Assembly (NCBI GenBank): GCA_017452265.1
Contig: JAFTMS010000034.1
Coordinates: 1-64,000 of the forward strand
Length of the DNA stretch: 64,000 nucleotides
Direction: 5' to 3'
DNA from: Bacteroidales bacterium
GTDB taxonomy: Bacteria; Bacteroidota; Bacteroidia; Bacteroidales; UBA932
In this document: piece by piece, positions 42,138-51,646 of the stretch
How the letters are laid out: each line of letters starts with the position of its first letter
How positions within the stretch are numbered: the stretch's first letter is position 1
Notes under the pieces: generated by a model
What the model saw: only the letters and a program-made list of their open reading frames with translations
Database searches by the model: none
What the model was told of the DNA's origin: nothing
Program-made: the position numbers and the translations under genes

Positions 42138-42168
42138 CAAATATACGAACAATTATGATTTCTGCAAC
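42138..42168 (-). promoter_or_regulatory. Promoter of the ABC/GntR operon
   Basis: Minus strand TATATTTG (42145-42138) as -7 element and GTTG (42168-42165) 19 bp upstream as a partial -33 element. The operator lies immediately downstream, so repressor binding would block initiation. Confidence 0.65.
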
Positions 42169-42227
42169 AGCTTCCGTCTGAAAATTTTTGAAATTCATCA
42201 AAAAGCTATAAATTTGCATTCCGATTT

Positions 42228-42299
42228 GCGGATGTAGCTCAGTGGTAGAGCATCGGCTTCCCAAGCCGAGGGCCGCGGGTTCGACCCCCGTCATCCGCT
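42228..42299 (+). tRNA. tRNA-Gly (anticodon CCC)
   Basis: Seven-base acceptor stem GCGGATG / CATCCGC, D arm GCTC…GAGC, anticodon stem TCGGC / GCCGA with loop TTCCCAA (anticodon CCC), and T arm GCGGG TTCGACC CCCGT, discriminator T. No CCA is encoded. It abuts the end of the convergent transporter gene. Confidence 0.95.
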
Positions 42300-43684
42300 C
42301 AAAGATTCTCAATTTCCTTCATCACCTTTTCGGCTTTTGCATAGCCGTCTGCAGGTGCTTTCCAGAGGGTGGCGATGACGAGCGTTCCGATCACGCCGAA
42401 GATTACAGCAACAAGAAATACTGAATTCCAGCCGTAATGGTCTGCAAGGTATCCGAAACCAGCTCCCGACACTGCCGTCGCAGCATATCCGAAGATTCCG
42501 AGCACTCCGTTGGCTGTGGCTGCGGCACGCTTGGTGGCCTGCTGTGAGGCAGCGACTCCGAGAAGCGCCTGCGGACCGTAGACGAAGAATGCGGAGAGGC
42601 ATATGAAGAGGGCGCTGAAGAACCAGTGCGCAGTGGCCGGCGTCTGCCAGAATCCGAGGAAGCAGAGCGTCGCACCTATGCAGCAGATCAGACATGTCCT
42701 CTGTGCCTTGCTCTTCATGAACTTGTCGGTGAACCATCCTGCGACGATTGCGCCGAGCACGCCGCCGAGAAGTTCGGACATTGAGACGATGGTAGAAGAC
42801 AAGCCGATTTCGAATCCTTTGTACTGCGTGAGGAATAACGTGCCCCATTCGAGTATCGTGAAGCGTATCACGTATATGCAGAAATTCGAAACCGCAAGAA
42901 TCCATATGATAGGGTTGCGGAATACAAGCTTGCTGAGGAAATGGCTGTATGCCTTGCCTGTGAGCTGCTTTTCCGGCTCGGCTGTATGCGCTTCCGCCTT
43001 GTTGTCAAGTTCCTCAATTTCAGGAAGTCCCACTGACGATGGGGTGTCACGGAGAGTGACGTATACGACGATGGCTCCGATGAGGGCGATTACAGCCGGA
43101 ACTATGAAGCAGAGGTTCCATGCCGTCATGCCGTACCTGGTAAGGAGAGTGCCGCAGAGCAGGATGACCACACCGGCTCCGATTGAATGCGATGCATTCC
43201 AGATGGACTGCTTGGTGGCCAGCTCGGAAGGTCTGAACCAGTGTGCCATGAGGCTTGCGCATGGAGGATATCCCATTCCGTGTATATATCCGTTTATAAC
43301 CCAGAGCGAACCTATAAGATATACAAGTCCCATCGTGGCCTTTCCCTCCACATCAAGAAGGTTGAAGACTCCGTCCAGCTTCGGGCTGAATCCGATGGCG
43401 AAATTCACGACAGACGAAAGCACAAGTCCTCCGGCGAGCAGCAGACGCCTGCTGAAACGGTCTGCAAGAAAACCGTTCACAAAGCGTGAGAGGCCGTATA
43501 TGATGCCGTTGAGAGTAAGGAAGATACCTAGTTGTGTCTTCGTTATGCCGAGTTCGCTTTCCAAAGCCGGCAGGGCCGCACTGAAATTCTTCCTGAGGAA
43601 ATAATAAAGGATGTATCCTATCATGAGGACGATGAGCGTCCTCCACTGCCAGTAGTTGTACTTCTTAAGTGTCTGCTGATCCAT
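42299..43684 (-). CDS. MFS transporter, organophosphate:phosphate antiporter type
   Basis: 461 residues with 12 membrane segments. The N-terminal 'YILYYFLRKNFSAALPALES', 'ADRFSRRLLLAGGLVLSS' and 'GYIHGMGYPPCASLMAHWF' are typical of the GlpT/UhpT/UhpC (OPA) group, which exchanges sugar phosphates or glycerol-3-phosphate for phosphate. The last base of the gene overlaps the tRNA. It could also serve the neighbouring uronate locus, but it is separated from it by a 84-bp gap with no sign of shared transcription other than same direction. Confidence 0.85.
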   Translation of the reverse strand: MDQQTLKKYNYWQWRTLIVLMIGYILYYFLRKNFSAALPALESELGITKTQLGIFLTLNGIIYGLSRFVNGFLADRFSRRLLLAGGLVLSSVVNFAIGFSPKLDGVFNLLDVEGKATMGLVYLIGSLWVINGYIHGMGYPPCASLMAHWFRPSELATKQSIWNASHSIGAGVVILLCGTLLTRYGMTAWNLCFIVPAVIALIGAIVVYVTLRDTPSSVGLPEIEELDNKAEAHTAEPEKQLTGKAYSHFLSKLVFRNPIIWILAVSNFCIYVIRFTILEWGTLFLTQYKGFEIGLSSTIVSMSELLGGVLGAIVAGWFTDKFMKSKAQRTCLICCIGATLCFLGFWQTPATAHWFFSALFICLSAFFVYGPQALLGVAASQQATKRAAATANGVLGIFGYAATAVSGAGFGYLADHYGWNSVFLVAVIFGVIGTLVIATLWKAPADGYAKAEKVMKEIENL

Positions 43685-43768
43685 GTCCGATTATGTGGTT
43701 TTGTAAAAAGATTTGTTCAACAAGACCGCAAATGTAATCAATTATATCGAATTAACGCCCTGTGAGGC

Positions 43769-46306
43769 TCAATTTACCTGTTTTTTCAGCGTTTCCGGCG
43801 GCCCGAGCAGGCTTTCCTGCAGTCCTCCTGCATCCACCATGACCTTCTGGAGGACAAGGCCGTTGTCGAGAGGACGGATGCGGAGCGTGTGCATTCCCGG
43901 GGCGTCTATTTCGTGCGTCGTCACGCAGTCGATGACATGCAGTCTCTGCCATTCTCCGATTTCTCCGTCGTAGTGGCCGTTGATGTTCACGGTCTGTTCC
44001 TTCCCGCCGTCAAAGCAGACTGCATAGCGCAGTCCGTCCACATTGTGGTTGAGGGTAGGGGAGAAGCGCAGAATCACTTCCACAGGGCCTTCAGATGCAA
44101 GTTCAATATCATATTCCAGCCACATTCCTTCGGTTGAGGCCGTCACAGGCTGAGGCGTTATTGCAGACTGCGTGCGGCCGAGTTCAGGAATTATGCACCA
44201 ATGCGCCTGCCCTCTGTCAGATGAGCGTGTAAAATGCTCTGCTTCAATGCTTACGTATCCGTCCCTTTCCTCAAAGACATATGGCCCGGAAGCGGTTTCG
44301 GACATATGGAGAACCTCGCATGAAGGAAGCTTTATCGAGATGCCCGTCATATCTCCTTCCGTTCTCCGCACCTGCGGCATGGTCCTTTCCTCCGGCTGGT
44401 TCCAGTAGGTGTATCCTATATGTATCTGGTCCATCATATGGTTCCATTTTCCGCCTGCCATGCGATGATATTCTTCCGTCAGAAGCGAATCCCTGATGAA
44501 GCATTCCTCCACTCTGTCTGCCCACAGGTTTGCCGCAGGATCGTTCCGCCCGGCCTGTTCCGCATTCATGGCTTGGGCATAGTACATGTCATACAGGTTC
44601 GCGCAGGCCTGTACAGGATAGCCGATGAGCTGGAAATACGCATCCTGACATTCCAGAGACAGCTTTTCGGCAAGCTCAGCCGCATCAAGAGCTAATCTGC
44701 CGTATTCCGCCGTCACCCTTTCCCATTCTCCATAATTCATCGAATATGTCCTGCTGTCGAGCAGTTCTGGAGCCATGCGCCTGTTGAACTTTGCATATGT
44801 ACGGAGAAGCCTTGCAGCCTCCTGTGCATGCTCTTCTCCAAATATCGAAGCACAGAACTCCACGGAATGCCCGATGAGATTGTCCGGATTGAAGCGCTCC
44901 GGATTCCAGGCCATGTCGAGGAAGAAGGTGATGGGATATTCCATAGGCTTGAGGTCGCCGACATTCACGATCCAGATCTTGTCCACACCGTGGGCATATG
45001 TCAGGTTCATCTGCTCCCATATGCGCGGTATCGGGCTGATGTTCACCCATTTGGAGTTGCGTGGCGCTCCCACGTAATCGAAATGGTAATACATCCCGTA
45101 GCCTCCTTTGCGCGGCTTTGCATCCAGTGCCGGAAGCCTGCGGACATTGCCCCAGTTGTCGTCGCAGAGCATCAGAGTGACGTCGTCCGGCACCTGCATC
45201 CCCTTGTCGTAATAGTCCTGCACCTCCTTGTACAGGGCCCAGACTTGAGGCGTTTCCTCCGCCGGCTTTCCTGTCACCGAGCTTATGATTTCGCGCTGGT
45301 CACGCACGATCCTTTCCATCAAGGCTATGTTTCCGCTGTCTTCCATGGCCTCGTCGCCGTCTCCGCGCATTCCTACCGTCACAAGCGTCTCCCAGTCCTT
45401 GCAACGTTCGATTCCTGATGTCCAGAACCTGCGCATGACATCCGTATTTGTAACATAGTTCCATGCGCCTTCACCCTTCCTTTTCCAGTCCTGCTGAGCC
45501 AGAGCCATCGGTTCATGGTGGGATGTGCCCATGACTATGCCCATGCGGTCTGCCAGTGCGCCGTTGAGCGGATCGTCGTCGTAGAACGCGCTTGCCCACA
45601 TGGCCGGCCACATGAAGTTGCCCTTGAGACGCAGCAGAAGCTCAAATATGTGCTCGTAGCACCGGCTGTTGATTCCTCCGAACTTCTCCATGGCCCAGCT
45701 TCCGAACGAAGGCCATTCGTCGTTGATGAAGATGCCGCGGTATGCCACTTTCGGTTCTCCGTCAGTATAGATTCCATTCTTTATATATATGTCTTCGTGT
45801 CTTGCCACCGGTACGTCCATCCACCAGTGCCACGGCGACACTCCGATCTGCCTCGAAAGTTCGTATATTCCGTATATCGTGCCTCTTTTGTCGCTTCCTG
45901 CAATGACGAGGGCCTTCTTTATTCCTGGAAGCGGCCTTTTCACGACCGTCAGGATGTATTTCTCATTCCTTCCATCAAGCTCTTGACCGGTTATTGCTCC
46001 AACTTCGGCCAGCTTTCTGATGACGGGTGAGTCCATGCTTCCTATGATGATGCATTCTCCTTCCGGTTCGTCGAGCGTTTCCGGTTTCACTCCGCACACT
46101 CTGCCGATGTCTTCGATGAGGTCTTGGGCGGCCATGTGTATGCCTTCGTGGTCGGCCTTGTCGAAATATATGCCTGTAGCGCGACCTTTAGAGGCGACTG
46201 GGAACGTTCCGGCGGCCTTTCTGAATGACACGAAGCCGTCTGCGGCCATTAAGATGGAGGTCGTCAGAATGGACAGAAGTACGGTTATGAGCCTTTTATG
46301 CATCAT
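43769..46306 (-). CDS. GH115 xylan alpha-1,2-glucuronidase
   Basis: 845 residues from the Met at 46306, which starts a signal peptide ('MMHKRLITVLLSILTTSILM', AxA-like cleavage near 'AAD'); the frame is open upstream to 46411 without signal-like sequence. GH115 landmarks: 'GSDKRGTIYGIYELSRQIGV', 'SPWHWWMDVPV', 'RGIFINDEWPS', 'ELLLRLKGNFMWPAMWASAF', 'GTSHHEP' and 'LCDDNWGNVRRLP'. GH115 removes (4-O-methyl)glucuronic acid from internal positions of xylan, unlike GH67. The C-terminal 180 residues form a beta-rich region. Divergent from uxuA across a region with an operator-like palindrome. Confidence 0.95.
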   Translation of the reverse strand: MMHKRLITVLLSILTTSILMAADGFVSFRKAAGTFPVASKGRATGIYFDKADHEGIHMAAQDLIEDIGRVCGVKPETLDEPEGECIIIGSMDSPVIRKLAEVGAITGQELDGRNEKYILTVVKRPLPGIKKALVIAGSDKRGTIYGIYELSRQIGVSPWHWWMDVPVARHEDIYIKNGIYTDGEPKVAYRGIFINDEWPSFGSWAMEKFGGINSRCYEHIFELLLRLKGNFMWPAMWASAFYDDDPLNGALADRMGIVMGTSHHEPMALAQQDWKRKGEGAWNYVTNTDVMRRFWTSGIERCKDWETLVTVGMRGDGDEAMEDSGNIALMERIVRDQREIISSVTGKPAEETPQVWALYKEVQDYYDKGMQVPDDVTLMLCDDNWGNVRRLPALDAKPRKGGYGMYYHFDYVGAPRNSKWVNISPIPRIWEQMNLTYAHGVDKIWIVNVGDLKPMEYPITFFLDMAWNPERFNPDNLIGHSVEFCASIFGEEHAQEAARLLRTYAKFNRRMAPELLDSRTYSMNYGEWERVTAEYGRLALDAAELAEKLSLECQDAYFQLIGYPVQACANLYDMYYAQAMNAEQAGRNDPAANLWADRVEECFIRDSLLTEEYHRMAGGKWNHMMDQIHIGYTYWNQPEERTMPQVRRTEGDMTGISIKLPSCEVLHMSETASGPYVFEERDGYVSIEAEHFTRSSDRGQAHWCIIPELGRTQSAITPQPVTASTEGMWLEYDIELASEGPVEVILRFSPTLNHNVDGLRYAVCFDGGKEQTVNINGHYDGEIGEWQRLHVIDCVTTHEIDAPGMHTLRIRPLDNGLVLQKVMVDAGGLQESLLGPPETLKKQVN

Positions 46307-46408
46307 GTGGTTTTGTGTTATTGTTCGCGAATATAGCAAAAATGTACAAATTGCGTATATTGCTGTGTCTTTTACGTTTTTCAATACTCTTTGAACCGTT
46401 TTTTTTCG

Positions 46409-46430
46409 CATATTTGCATTCCGTTAACGG
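46409..46430 (+). promoter_or_regulatory. Promoter-like box and palindromic operator before uxuA
   Basis: CATATTTG (46409-46416) is one base off the -7 consensus. Directly downstream, CCGTTAACGG (46421-46430) is a perfect 10-bp palindrome of the LacI/GntR operator style, followed by TAACG. It lies in the 157-bp gap shared with the GH115 gene and could regulate both. Confidence 0.45.
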
Positions 46431-46462
46431 TAACGATTGAAATTTAAACAGCTTTTTATATT

Positions 46463-47692
46463 ATGGAAAAAACATGGAGATGGTTCGGACGCAAGGACAG
46501 GATTACGCTTGAAATGCTCAGGCAGATCGGTGTCGAGGGCATAGTGACAGCCCTTCACGATGTGCCGAACGGAGAAATATGGACAAGGGAGAAGATCCGC
46601 GAGCTGCGTGAATATATCGAAAGCTACGGCATGAGATGGTCTGTCGTCGAGAGCCTGCCGGTGTGCGAAAGCATAAAGTACGGCGGAGCGGACAGGGATA
46701 TGCTTATAGAGAACTACAAGGAAAGCCTGCGCAATCTTTCGGCTGAGGGCATACATACGATATGCTACAACTTCATGCCTGTGCTGGACTGGGCGCGTAC
46801 GGATCTGGAGCATCCGAATCCGAACGGTACGACGAATCTGTATTTCTCGTATTCCGAATTTGCATATTTCGACATCTACATAGTGGGCCGCAAGGGGGCG
46901 CGTGAGGAATGGGCGGCCTTCAAGGTGCCGGGACTTTCGGTGGAACGCGATATTCTGGCCGAGGTTGAGGCACTCAAGGCACGGATGACGCCGGAGGCTG
47001 AGCATAAGCTCGTGGAGAACATCATCGTGAAGACGCAGGGATTCGTCAGCGGAAACATACGTGAGGACGACGAGCATCCTGTGGAGCTTTTCCGCAATCT
47101 GCTGGCTCTTTACGACGGCATCACGAAGGAGCAGCTCCGTGAGAACATGCGCTATTTCCTTTCCGCAATCATGCCTGTGTGCGAGGAATGCGGCATGAAC
47201 ATGTGCGTGCATCCGGACGATCCGCCTTTCCCGGTGCTCGGCCTTCCGCGCATCGTCACATCGGCCGAGGACATCGACTGGTTCCTCAAGGCTGTGGACA
47301 ATCCGCACAACGGACTGACATTCTGCGCCGGTTCGCTTTCTGCCGGGGCACAGAACAATGTCGTGGATATGGCGCGCAGGTTTGCTTCACGCACACATTT
47401 CGTGCATCTGCGTTCATGTCATATATTTGAAAACGGAGATTTCACGGAAGCGAGCCATCTGGGAGGCCGTGCGGATCTGATAGAGCTTGTACGCATATTC
47501 GAGAAGGAGAATCCGGCTCTTCCGATGCGTGTGGATCATGGAATGACGATGCTTGACGACAGCTCGAAAGGTTATAATGCAGGATATTCCTTCCTCGGAC
47601 GTATGTTCGCGATGGGGCAGGTTCAGGGCATAATGGCCACGGTGGACAGGGAGCTCGGCATACCTTACAGAATTACAGGATTTTACGAATAA
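46463..47692 (+). CDS. uxuA: Mannonate dehydratase
   Basis: 409 residues. 'MEKTWRWFGRKDRITLEMLR' and 'GVEGIVTALHDVPNGEIWT' are the UxuA N-terminus; metal-binding residues are in 'MCVHPDDPPFPVLG' and 'THFVHLRSC'. It dehydrates D-mannonate to 2-keto-3-deoxygluconate, the step after fructuronate reduction in glucuronate catabolism. The SDR gene starts 12 bp later, so the two form a catabolic pair. They would degrade glucuronic acid set free by GH115 and GH67. Confidence 0.97.
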   Translation: MEKTWRWFGRKDRITLEMLRQIGVEGIVTALHDVPNGEIWTREKIRELREYIESYGMRWSVVESLPVCESIKYGGADRDMLIENYKESLRNLSAEGIHTICYNFMPVLDWARTDLEHPNPNGTTNLYFSYSEFAYFDIYIVGRKGAREEWAAFKVPGLSVERDILAEVEALKARMTPEAEHKLVENIIVKTQGFVSGNIREDDEHPVELFRNLLALYDGITKEQLRENMRYFLSAIMPVCEECGMNMCVHPDDPPFPVLGLPRIVTSAEDIDWFLKAVDNPHNGLTFCAGSLSAGAQNNVVDMARRFASRTHFVHLRSCHIFENGDFTEASHLGGRADLIELVRIFEKENPALPMRVDHGMTMLDDSSKGYNAGYSFLGRMFAMGQVQGIMATVDRELGIPYRITGFYE

Positions 47693-47704
47693 TTTATAGG
47701 TGAC

Positions 47705-48517
47705 ATGGCAAATCTTTTTGATATCAAGGGAAACGTGACCGTCATTACGGGCGGCACAGGCGTGCTCGGACGCGCTATAGCAAAATATCTTGCTCTGGAA
47801 GGGGCTCAGGTCATCATCCTCGGACGTAAGGAGGATGTGGGCAATGCCATTGCCGCTGACATTGTGGCGGCAGGCGGAAGCTGCGAGTTCATGAAGACTG
47901 ACGTTCTGAATGCGGATGTAGTGCGTCAGAACTGCGCTGACATTCTTGCGAGATACGGACGTATAGATACGCTTCTGAATGCTGCAGGTGGCAATATGTC
48001 TGGCGCGACGATTCCGCCTGACAAGACATTCTTCGATCTGGATGTCGCTCAGTTCCAGACTGTTCTGAATCTGAATCTTACCGGTACGGTGATTCCGACG
48101 CAGGTCTTCCTCGAACCGATGGTGAAGCAGGGCAAAGGCTCGATAATCAACTTCTCGTCGATGGCTGCCTTCCGTCCGATGACACGTGTCGCAGGCTATG
48201 CTGCAGCCAAGGCCGGCATATCCAATTTCACTGCCTTCATGGCGACTGAATGCGCCAAGAAGTTCGGTGAGGGCATACGTGTGAACGCGATTGCTCCGGG
48301 CTTCTTCATCACCGAACAGAACCGCTCCCTGCTCACGAATCCGGACGGCAGCTACACTCAGCGCGGCCAGGATGTGATCCGTCAGACACCGTTCGGACGC
48401 ATGGGCGACCCGGAGGAGCTCTGCGGCACCATCCACTACCTGATGTCCGATGCCTCACGCTTCGTCACAGGCACCGTAGCCGTTGTAGACGGCGGCTTCA
48501 ACGCCTTCGCAATGTGA
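47705..48517 (+). CDS. SDR oxidoreductase, probable fructuronate reductase
   Basis: 270 residues. NAD(P)-binding 'VITGGTGVLGRAIAKYLALE', structural 'NAAGGN', catalytic Ser in 'IINFSSMAAF' and Y-x3-K in 'GYAAAKAGISNF', C-terminal 'VAVVDGGFNAF'. Short-chain enzymes of this sort sit beside uxuA in Bacteroidetes and are the functional replacement for UxuB, reducing D-fructuronate to D-mannonate. The assignment rests on this pairing; a KduD-like role is the alternative. A strong hairpin follows it. Confidence 0.85.
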   Translation: MANLFDIKGNVTVITGGTGVLGRAIAKYLALEGAQVIILGRKEDVGNAIAADIVAAGGSCEFMKTDVLNADVVRQNCADILARYGRIDTLLNAAGGNMSGATIPPDKTFFDLDVAQFQTVLNLNLTGTVIPTQVFLEPMVKQGKGSIINFSSMAAFRPMTRVAGYAAAKAGISNFTAFMATECAKKFGEGIRVNAIAPGFFITEQNRSLLTNPDGSYTQRGQDVIRQTPFGRMGDPEELCGTIHYLMSDASRFVTGTVAVVDGGFNAFAM

Positions 48518-48541
48518 CGCATAATCCGCTGTACTATAGTG

Positions 48542-48591
48542 TTTTACGTTAATACGCCTGTGCCATTTGGCACAGGTGTATTAACGTAAAA
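48542..48591. terminator. Bidirectional terminator
   Basis: 23-bp stem (one G-T pair) with a four-base loop, beginning TTTTACG and ending CGTAAAA, between the rightward SDR gene and the leftward GH67 gene. T runs are present in both directions, so it can end both transcripts. Confidence 0.85.
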
Positions 48592-48631
48592 TGATGTAAA
48601 TCAACGTTTTGCGTTTCACGCTGAATGCATG

Positions 48632-50674
48632 TCAGTTATGATGCTTCATGTCGAGCCTGATGGCTTTCAGTTCGGCGAGAGGACGTTCAGGCTGTTCTAC
48701 GTCTTGTGGAACGGGCAGCCCGGAGAATTCCCCGAAGTACTGCACACAGGCATCGCGCCACCATCTGGCGTCGCTTTCCTGTATCTCAAGCTTATCCCGG
48801 ACAGCCTCCCAGCGCTCCGGATCCACATATGCTCTGACACCCTCCCAAACGGCCTGATACTCGCGCACCTTCCTGACGCCTCTGTCGTAATGCAGGCAGA
48901 TTTCGTCCCATAGGGTACGTCCTGATGACATCACGTGTGTCCATGGCACATGATGAAACCAAAGGAGAAGTTCTTCCGGGCATGTCTCAAGAGAATTGTA
49001 CATGGAAGCGAGCGGCTCATGATACTGATCCACATTGCCGCTTCCGGAACGGGTTCTGTCGAAGCCGATACCAAGAGAGTCAGCCTGATGGTAGTACTTC
49101 GGAAGCCAGTCTGCCCGTGCTCCTTCGGGATCATACCATGGCTCGGGTCCATAATGATGGATGCCGGCAAAAATGTGATGAAGACCGAGCGGCATCATAT
49201 AGTCAACAGCGGCCTCGCGCGAGGTCATCATCATGTCCAGAACCGGCTCCACGAACTCCGTCTTGTATTTCTCCGACCTGCATCTGTTCTGGCGAGGGAA
49301 GGTCTGAAGTATCCATTCCCTTGCAATTTCTTCAGACGAAAGTCCTGCATTCCATGCGAGACGGCCGAATCCGTACCACGAAGACTGGGCAAAATAATGC
49401 CCGCACCAGTTCTTGTCGCGTCCTATGTTCGCCACGCCGGCAATTGCAGTGGTCTTGTATGCGTCAGGATAGAGCTTTCCGGTGGTGATGTCCGTGACGG
49501 TCGATCCCACTCCTTCGCAGAAAGTGTCGCTGTCCATGCACTCTTCAAGCTGCGTCATCAGATAGACAAGATGGTTCGATCCGCCCATGTATTCCTGGGT
49601 TATCTGGAACTCGATCATCATCGCTGTCTTTGACATCGCTCCGAAAAGCGGGCTGAAAGGCTCGCGAGGCTGGAAATCCACAGGGCCGTTCTTGATCTGT
49701 ACAATGACATTGTCGTTGAACTTGCCGTCCAGAGGTACGAATTCCTCGTATGCCTGGTTCGCCCTGTCCGCACTGTCCGGCGCATATACGAAGGCTCTCC
49801 ACATGACGATGCCGTCATATGGCTCCAGAGCCTCAGCAAGCATGTTTGCACCGTCTGCGTGCGTGCGTCCGAAATCCTGGGGGCCCGGAAGGCCTTCGGA
49901 ATTCGCCTTTACAAGGAAGCCTCCGAAATCGGGTATGAGTTCATATATCTCAGCCACCTTTTCCGCCCACCACTCGCGGACTTCAGGAACAAGAGGGTCG
50001 GATGTCGCCAAGCCTCCAAGTTCCGCCGGAGATGAGAAATTCACTGACAGATAGACATGTACGCCATACGGGCGCATTACATCAGCAATCACTGCCACTC
50101 TTTCTATATAGTCGCGGCGAAGCATCTCAGGAGTCGCATTGACATTGTTCAGTACGCTTCCGTTTATGCCGATGGACGCATTCAGACGGGCATATTCCTT
50201 TATGAGTCCGACAGGTACAGGTTCGCCCCAGTGCCAGATCGACCATCCGGCATATCCTCGCTCGACGGTGTTGTCAAGATTGTCCCAATGGTTCAGGATG
50301 CGTCTTTCATACGATGGTTCCTCGCGTATGTCAAGTACGCCGTCAGCCTGACCTGTACGCTCAAGCCTCTGCAGGGTGTATGAGCCGTAAAGTGCTCCGG
50401 TCTCTGTCCTTGCATATATGTTGCGTCCGGCAGGTGTGTCCTTTATGATGAAACCGTCGTTTTCAAGGTCAAGTCCCCGGTCTATCGTAATAGTGGCAGA
50501 GCATTGTAGCTTTCCGATTTCCGTTTCCGCCAGTTCCAAAGTCGTTGCCGCTTCAGTGCAGTCCTGTTCAGGCAGCCATGACGAATGACCATTGCCGGGG
50601 TCCGTATACGAACAGCCGGCAATGGCAAGAACTGACAATATCGATGCGATGGCTCTATTCAAAGTCCTATTCAT
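48632..50674 (-). CDS. GH67 alpha-glucuronidase (lipoprotein)
   Basis: 680 residues from the Met at 50674. N-terminal lipoprotein signal with lipobox 'LAIAGC' (Cys about 21). The catalytic domain has the acid in 'LVKANSEGLPGPQDF' (E about 260), 'PVDFQPREPF' (D about 333) and 'EFQITQEY' (E about 361); the spacing of 73 and 28 equals that of characterised GH67 enzymes. It removes 4-O-methylglucuronic acid from the non-reducing end of xylo-oligosaccharides. It would be outer-membrane or periplasmic through lipid anchoring, which is unusual since GH67 is often intracellular. It overlaps the GH43 gene by 8 bp. Confidence 0.93.
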   Translation of the reverse strand: MNRTLNRAIASILSVLAIAGCSYTDPGNGHSSWLPEQDCTEAATTLELAETEIGKLQCSATITIDRGLDLENDGFIIKDTPAGRNIYARTETGALYGSYTLQRLERTGQADGVLDIREEPSYERRILNHWDNLDNTVERGYAGWSIWHWGEPVPVGLIKEYARLNASIGINGSVLNNVNATPEMLRRDYIERVAVIADVMRPYGVHVYLSVNFSSPAELGGLATSDPLVPEVREWWAEKVAEIYELIPDFGGFLVKANSEGLPGPQDFGRTHADGANMLAEALEPYDGIVMWRAFVYAPDSADRANQAYEEFVPLDGKFNDNVIVQIKNGPVDFQPREPFSPLFGAMSKTAMMIEFQITQEYMGGSNHLVYLMTQLEECMDSDTFCEGVGSTVTDITTGKLYPDAYKTTAIAGVANIGRDKNWCGHYFAQSSWYGFGRLAWNAGLSSEEIAREWILQTFPRQNRCRSEKYKTEFVEPVLDMMMTSREAAVDYMMPLGLHHIFAGIHHYGPEPWYDPEGARADWLPKYYHQADSLGIGFDRTRSGSGNVDQYHEPLASMYNSLETCPEELLLWFHHVPWTHVMSSGRTLWDEICLHYDRGVRKVREYQAVWEGVRAYVDPERWEAVRDKLEIQESDARWWRDACVQYFGEFSGLPVPQDVEQPERPLAELKAIRLDMKHHN

Positions 50675-51638
50675 CAGTTCCATCTATAGTGTTGATCGTT
50701 CCGTCTTCATTGTAGGTGATTTCGCACACCTTGAGGCTTCTGAGCCATGAAGTGCCGCCTGAAGGGAAACTGTCGTGATGGAACAGATACCATTTACCCT
50801 TATATTCTATGATGCTGTGATGCGTTGTCCAGCCTATTACAGGTGTAAGTATCACTCCCTTGTATGTGAACGGCCCGTATGGATTGTCTCCGATCGCGTA
50901 GCAGAGCAAATGGCTGTCACCGGTCGAATACGAGAAGTAGTATTTCCCGTTGTACTTATGCACCCAGCTTGCTTCGAAGAACCGGTGCGGATCGTTGGCC
51001 TTCAGAGGATTACCGTCTTCGTCAACAACCAGCACTGGTTTAGGCTCCTCTGCAAACTGAAGCATGTCGTCGGTCAGCTTTGCAACACGGCTCGGAAGCG
51101 CAGGCTCGTCGCCTTCAGGAAGATACGCGCTTTCAAGAGCCTTGTTGTCCTTGTATCTCTGAAGCTGTCCGCCCCAGATTCCTCCGAAATACAGATAATA
51201 TCCGTCGTCCTCCTTGAGCACGGCGATATCCATGCTGTAGCTGCCTCTGATCGGATCCTGTTGTGCAACAAAAGGGCCTTCAGGACGGTCTGCAACGGCT
51301 ACTCCGATACGGAATATGTCGTTCCTGTCCTTCATAGGGAAGTACATGTAATACTTTCCGTCCTTCTCCGCACAGTCGTTGTCCCAAAGCTGCCTTCCTG
51401 CCCACGGAATGTCCTCAAGGGCAAGCGCACGACCATGGTCGATGACTTCGCCGTTCATCGGGTCGTCTGTGGAAAGGACATGGTAGTCCTTCATCACATA
51501 CTGGTCGCCGTTGTCGTTCTCGGTCTGTCCGCAGTCCCAGTCGTGTGACGGATAAATGTAGATGCGGCCGTTGAATACGTGTACTGACGGGTCTGCCATA
51601 TAATCGGCAGGATAAAGGTATCGTTTTGTAGTCTTCAT
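50667..51638 (-). CDS. GH43 family glycosidase (beta-xylosidase/arabinofuranosidase)
   Basis: 323 residues, no signal peptide, so it probably works in the cytoplasm. Five-bladed propeller motifs: 'YMADPSVHVFNGRIYIYPSH' with the base Asp, 'SYSMDIAVLKEDDGYYLYF' with the pKa-modulating Asp and 'FFEASWVHKYNGKYYFSYST' with the acid Glu. This pattern fits GH43 subfamily 1 enzymes. It would split xylose or arabinose from imported oligosaccharides. Embedded in the leftward xylan operon, 8 bp after GH10. Confidence 0.92.
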   Translation of the reverse strand: MKTTKRYLYPADYMADPSVHVFNGRIYIYPSHDWDCGQTENDNGDQYVMKDYHVLSTDDPMNGEVIDHGRALALEDIPWAGRQLWDNDCAEKDGKYYMYFPMKDRNDIFRIGVAVADRPEGPFVAQQDPIRGSYSMDIAVLKEDDGYYLYFGGIWGGQLQRYKDNKALESAYLPEGDEPALPSRVAKLTDDMLQFAEEPKPVLVVDEDGNPLKANDPHRFFEASWVHKYNGKYYFSYSTGDSHLLCYAIGDNPYGPFTYKGVILTPVIGWTTHHSIIEYKGKWYLFHHDSFPSGGTSWLRSLKVCEITYNEDGTINTIDGTDE

Positions 51639-51646
51639 GATAATAT

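Noticed and set aside
42603-43604. 333-residue plus-strand frame opposite the MFS transporter
   Set aside because: Antisense shadow in GC-rich sequence; the minus-strand gene has 12 membrane segments and family motifs.
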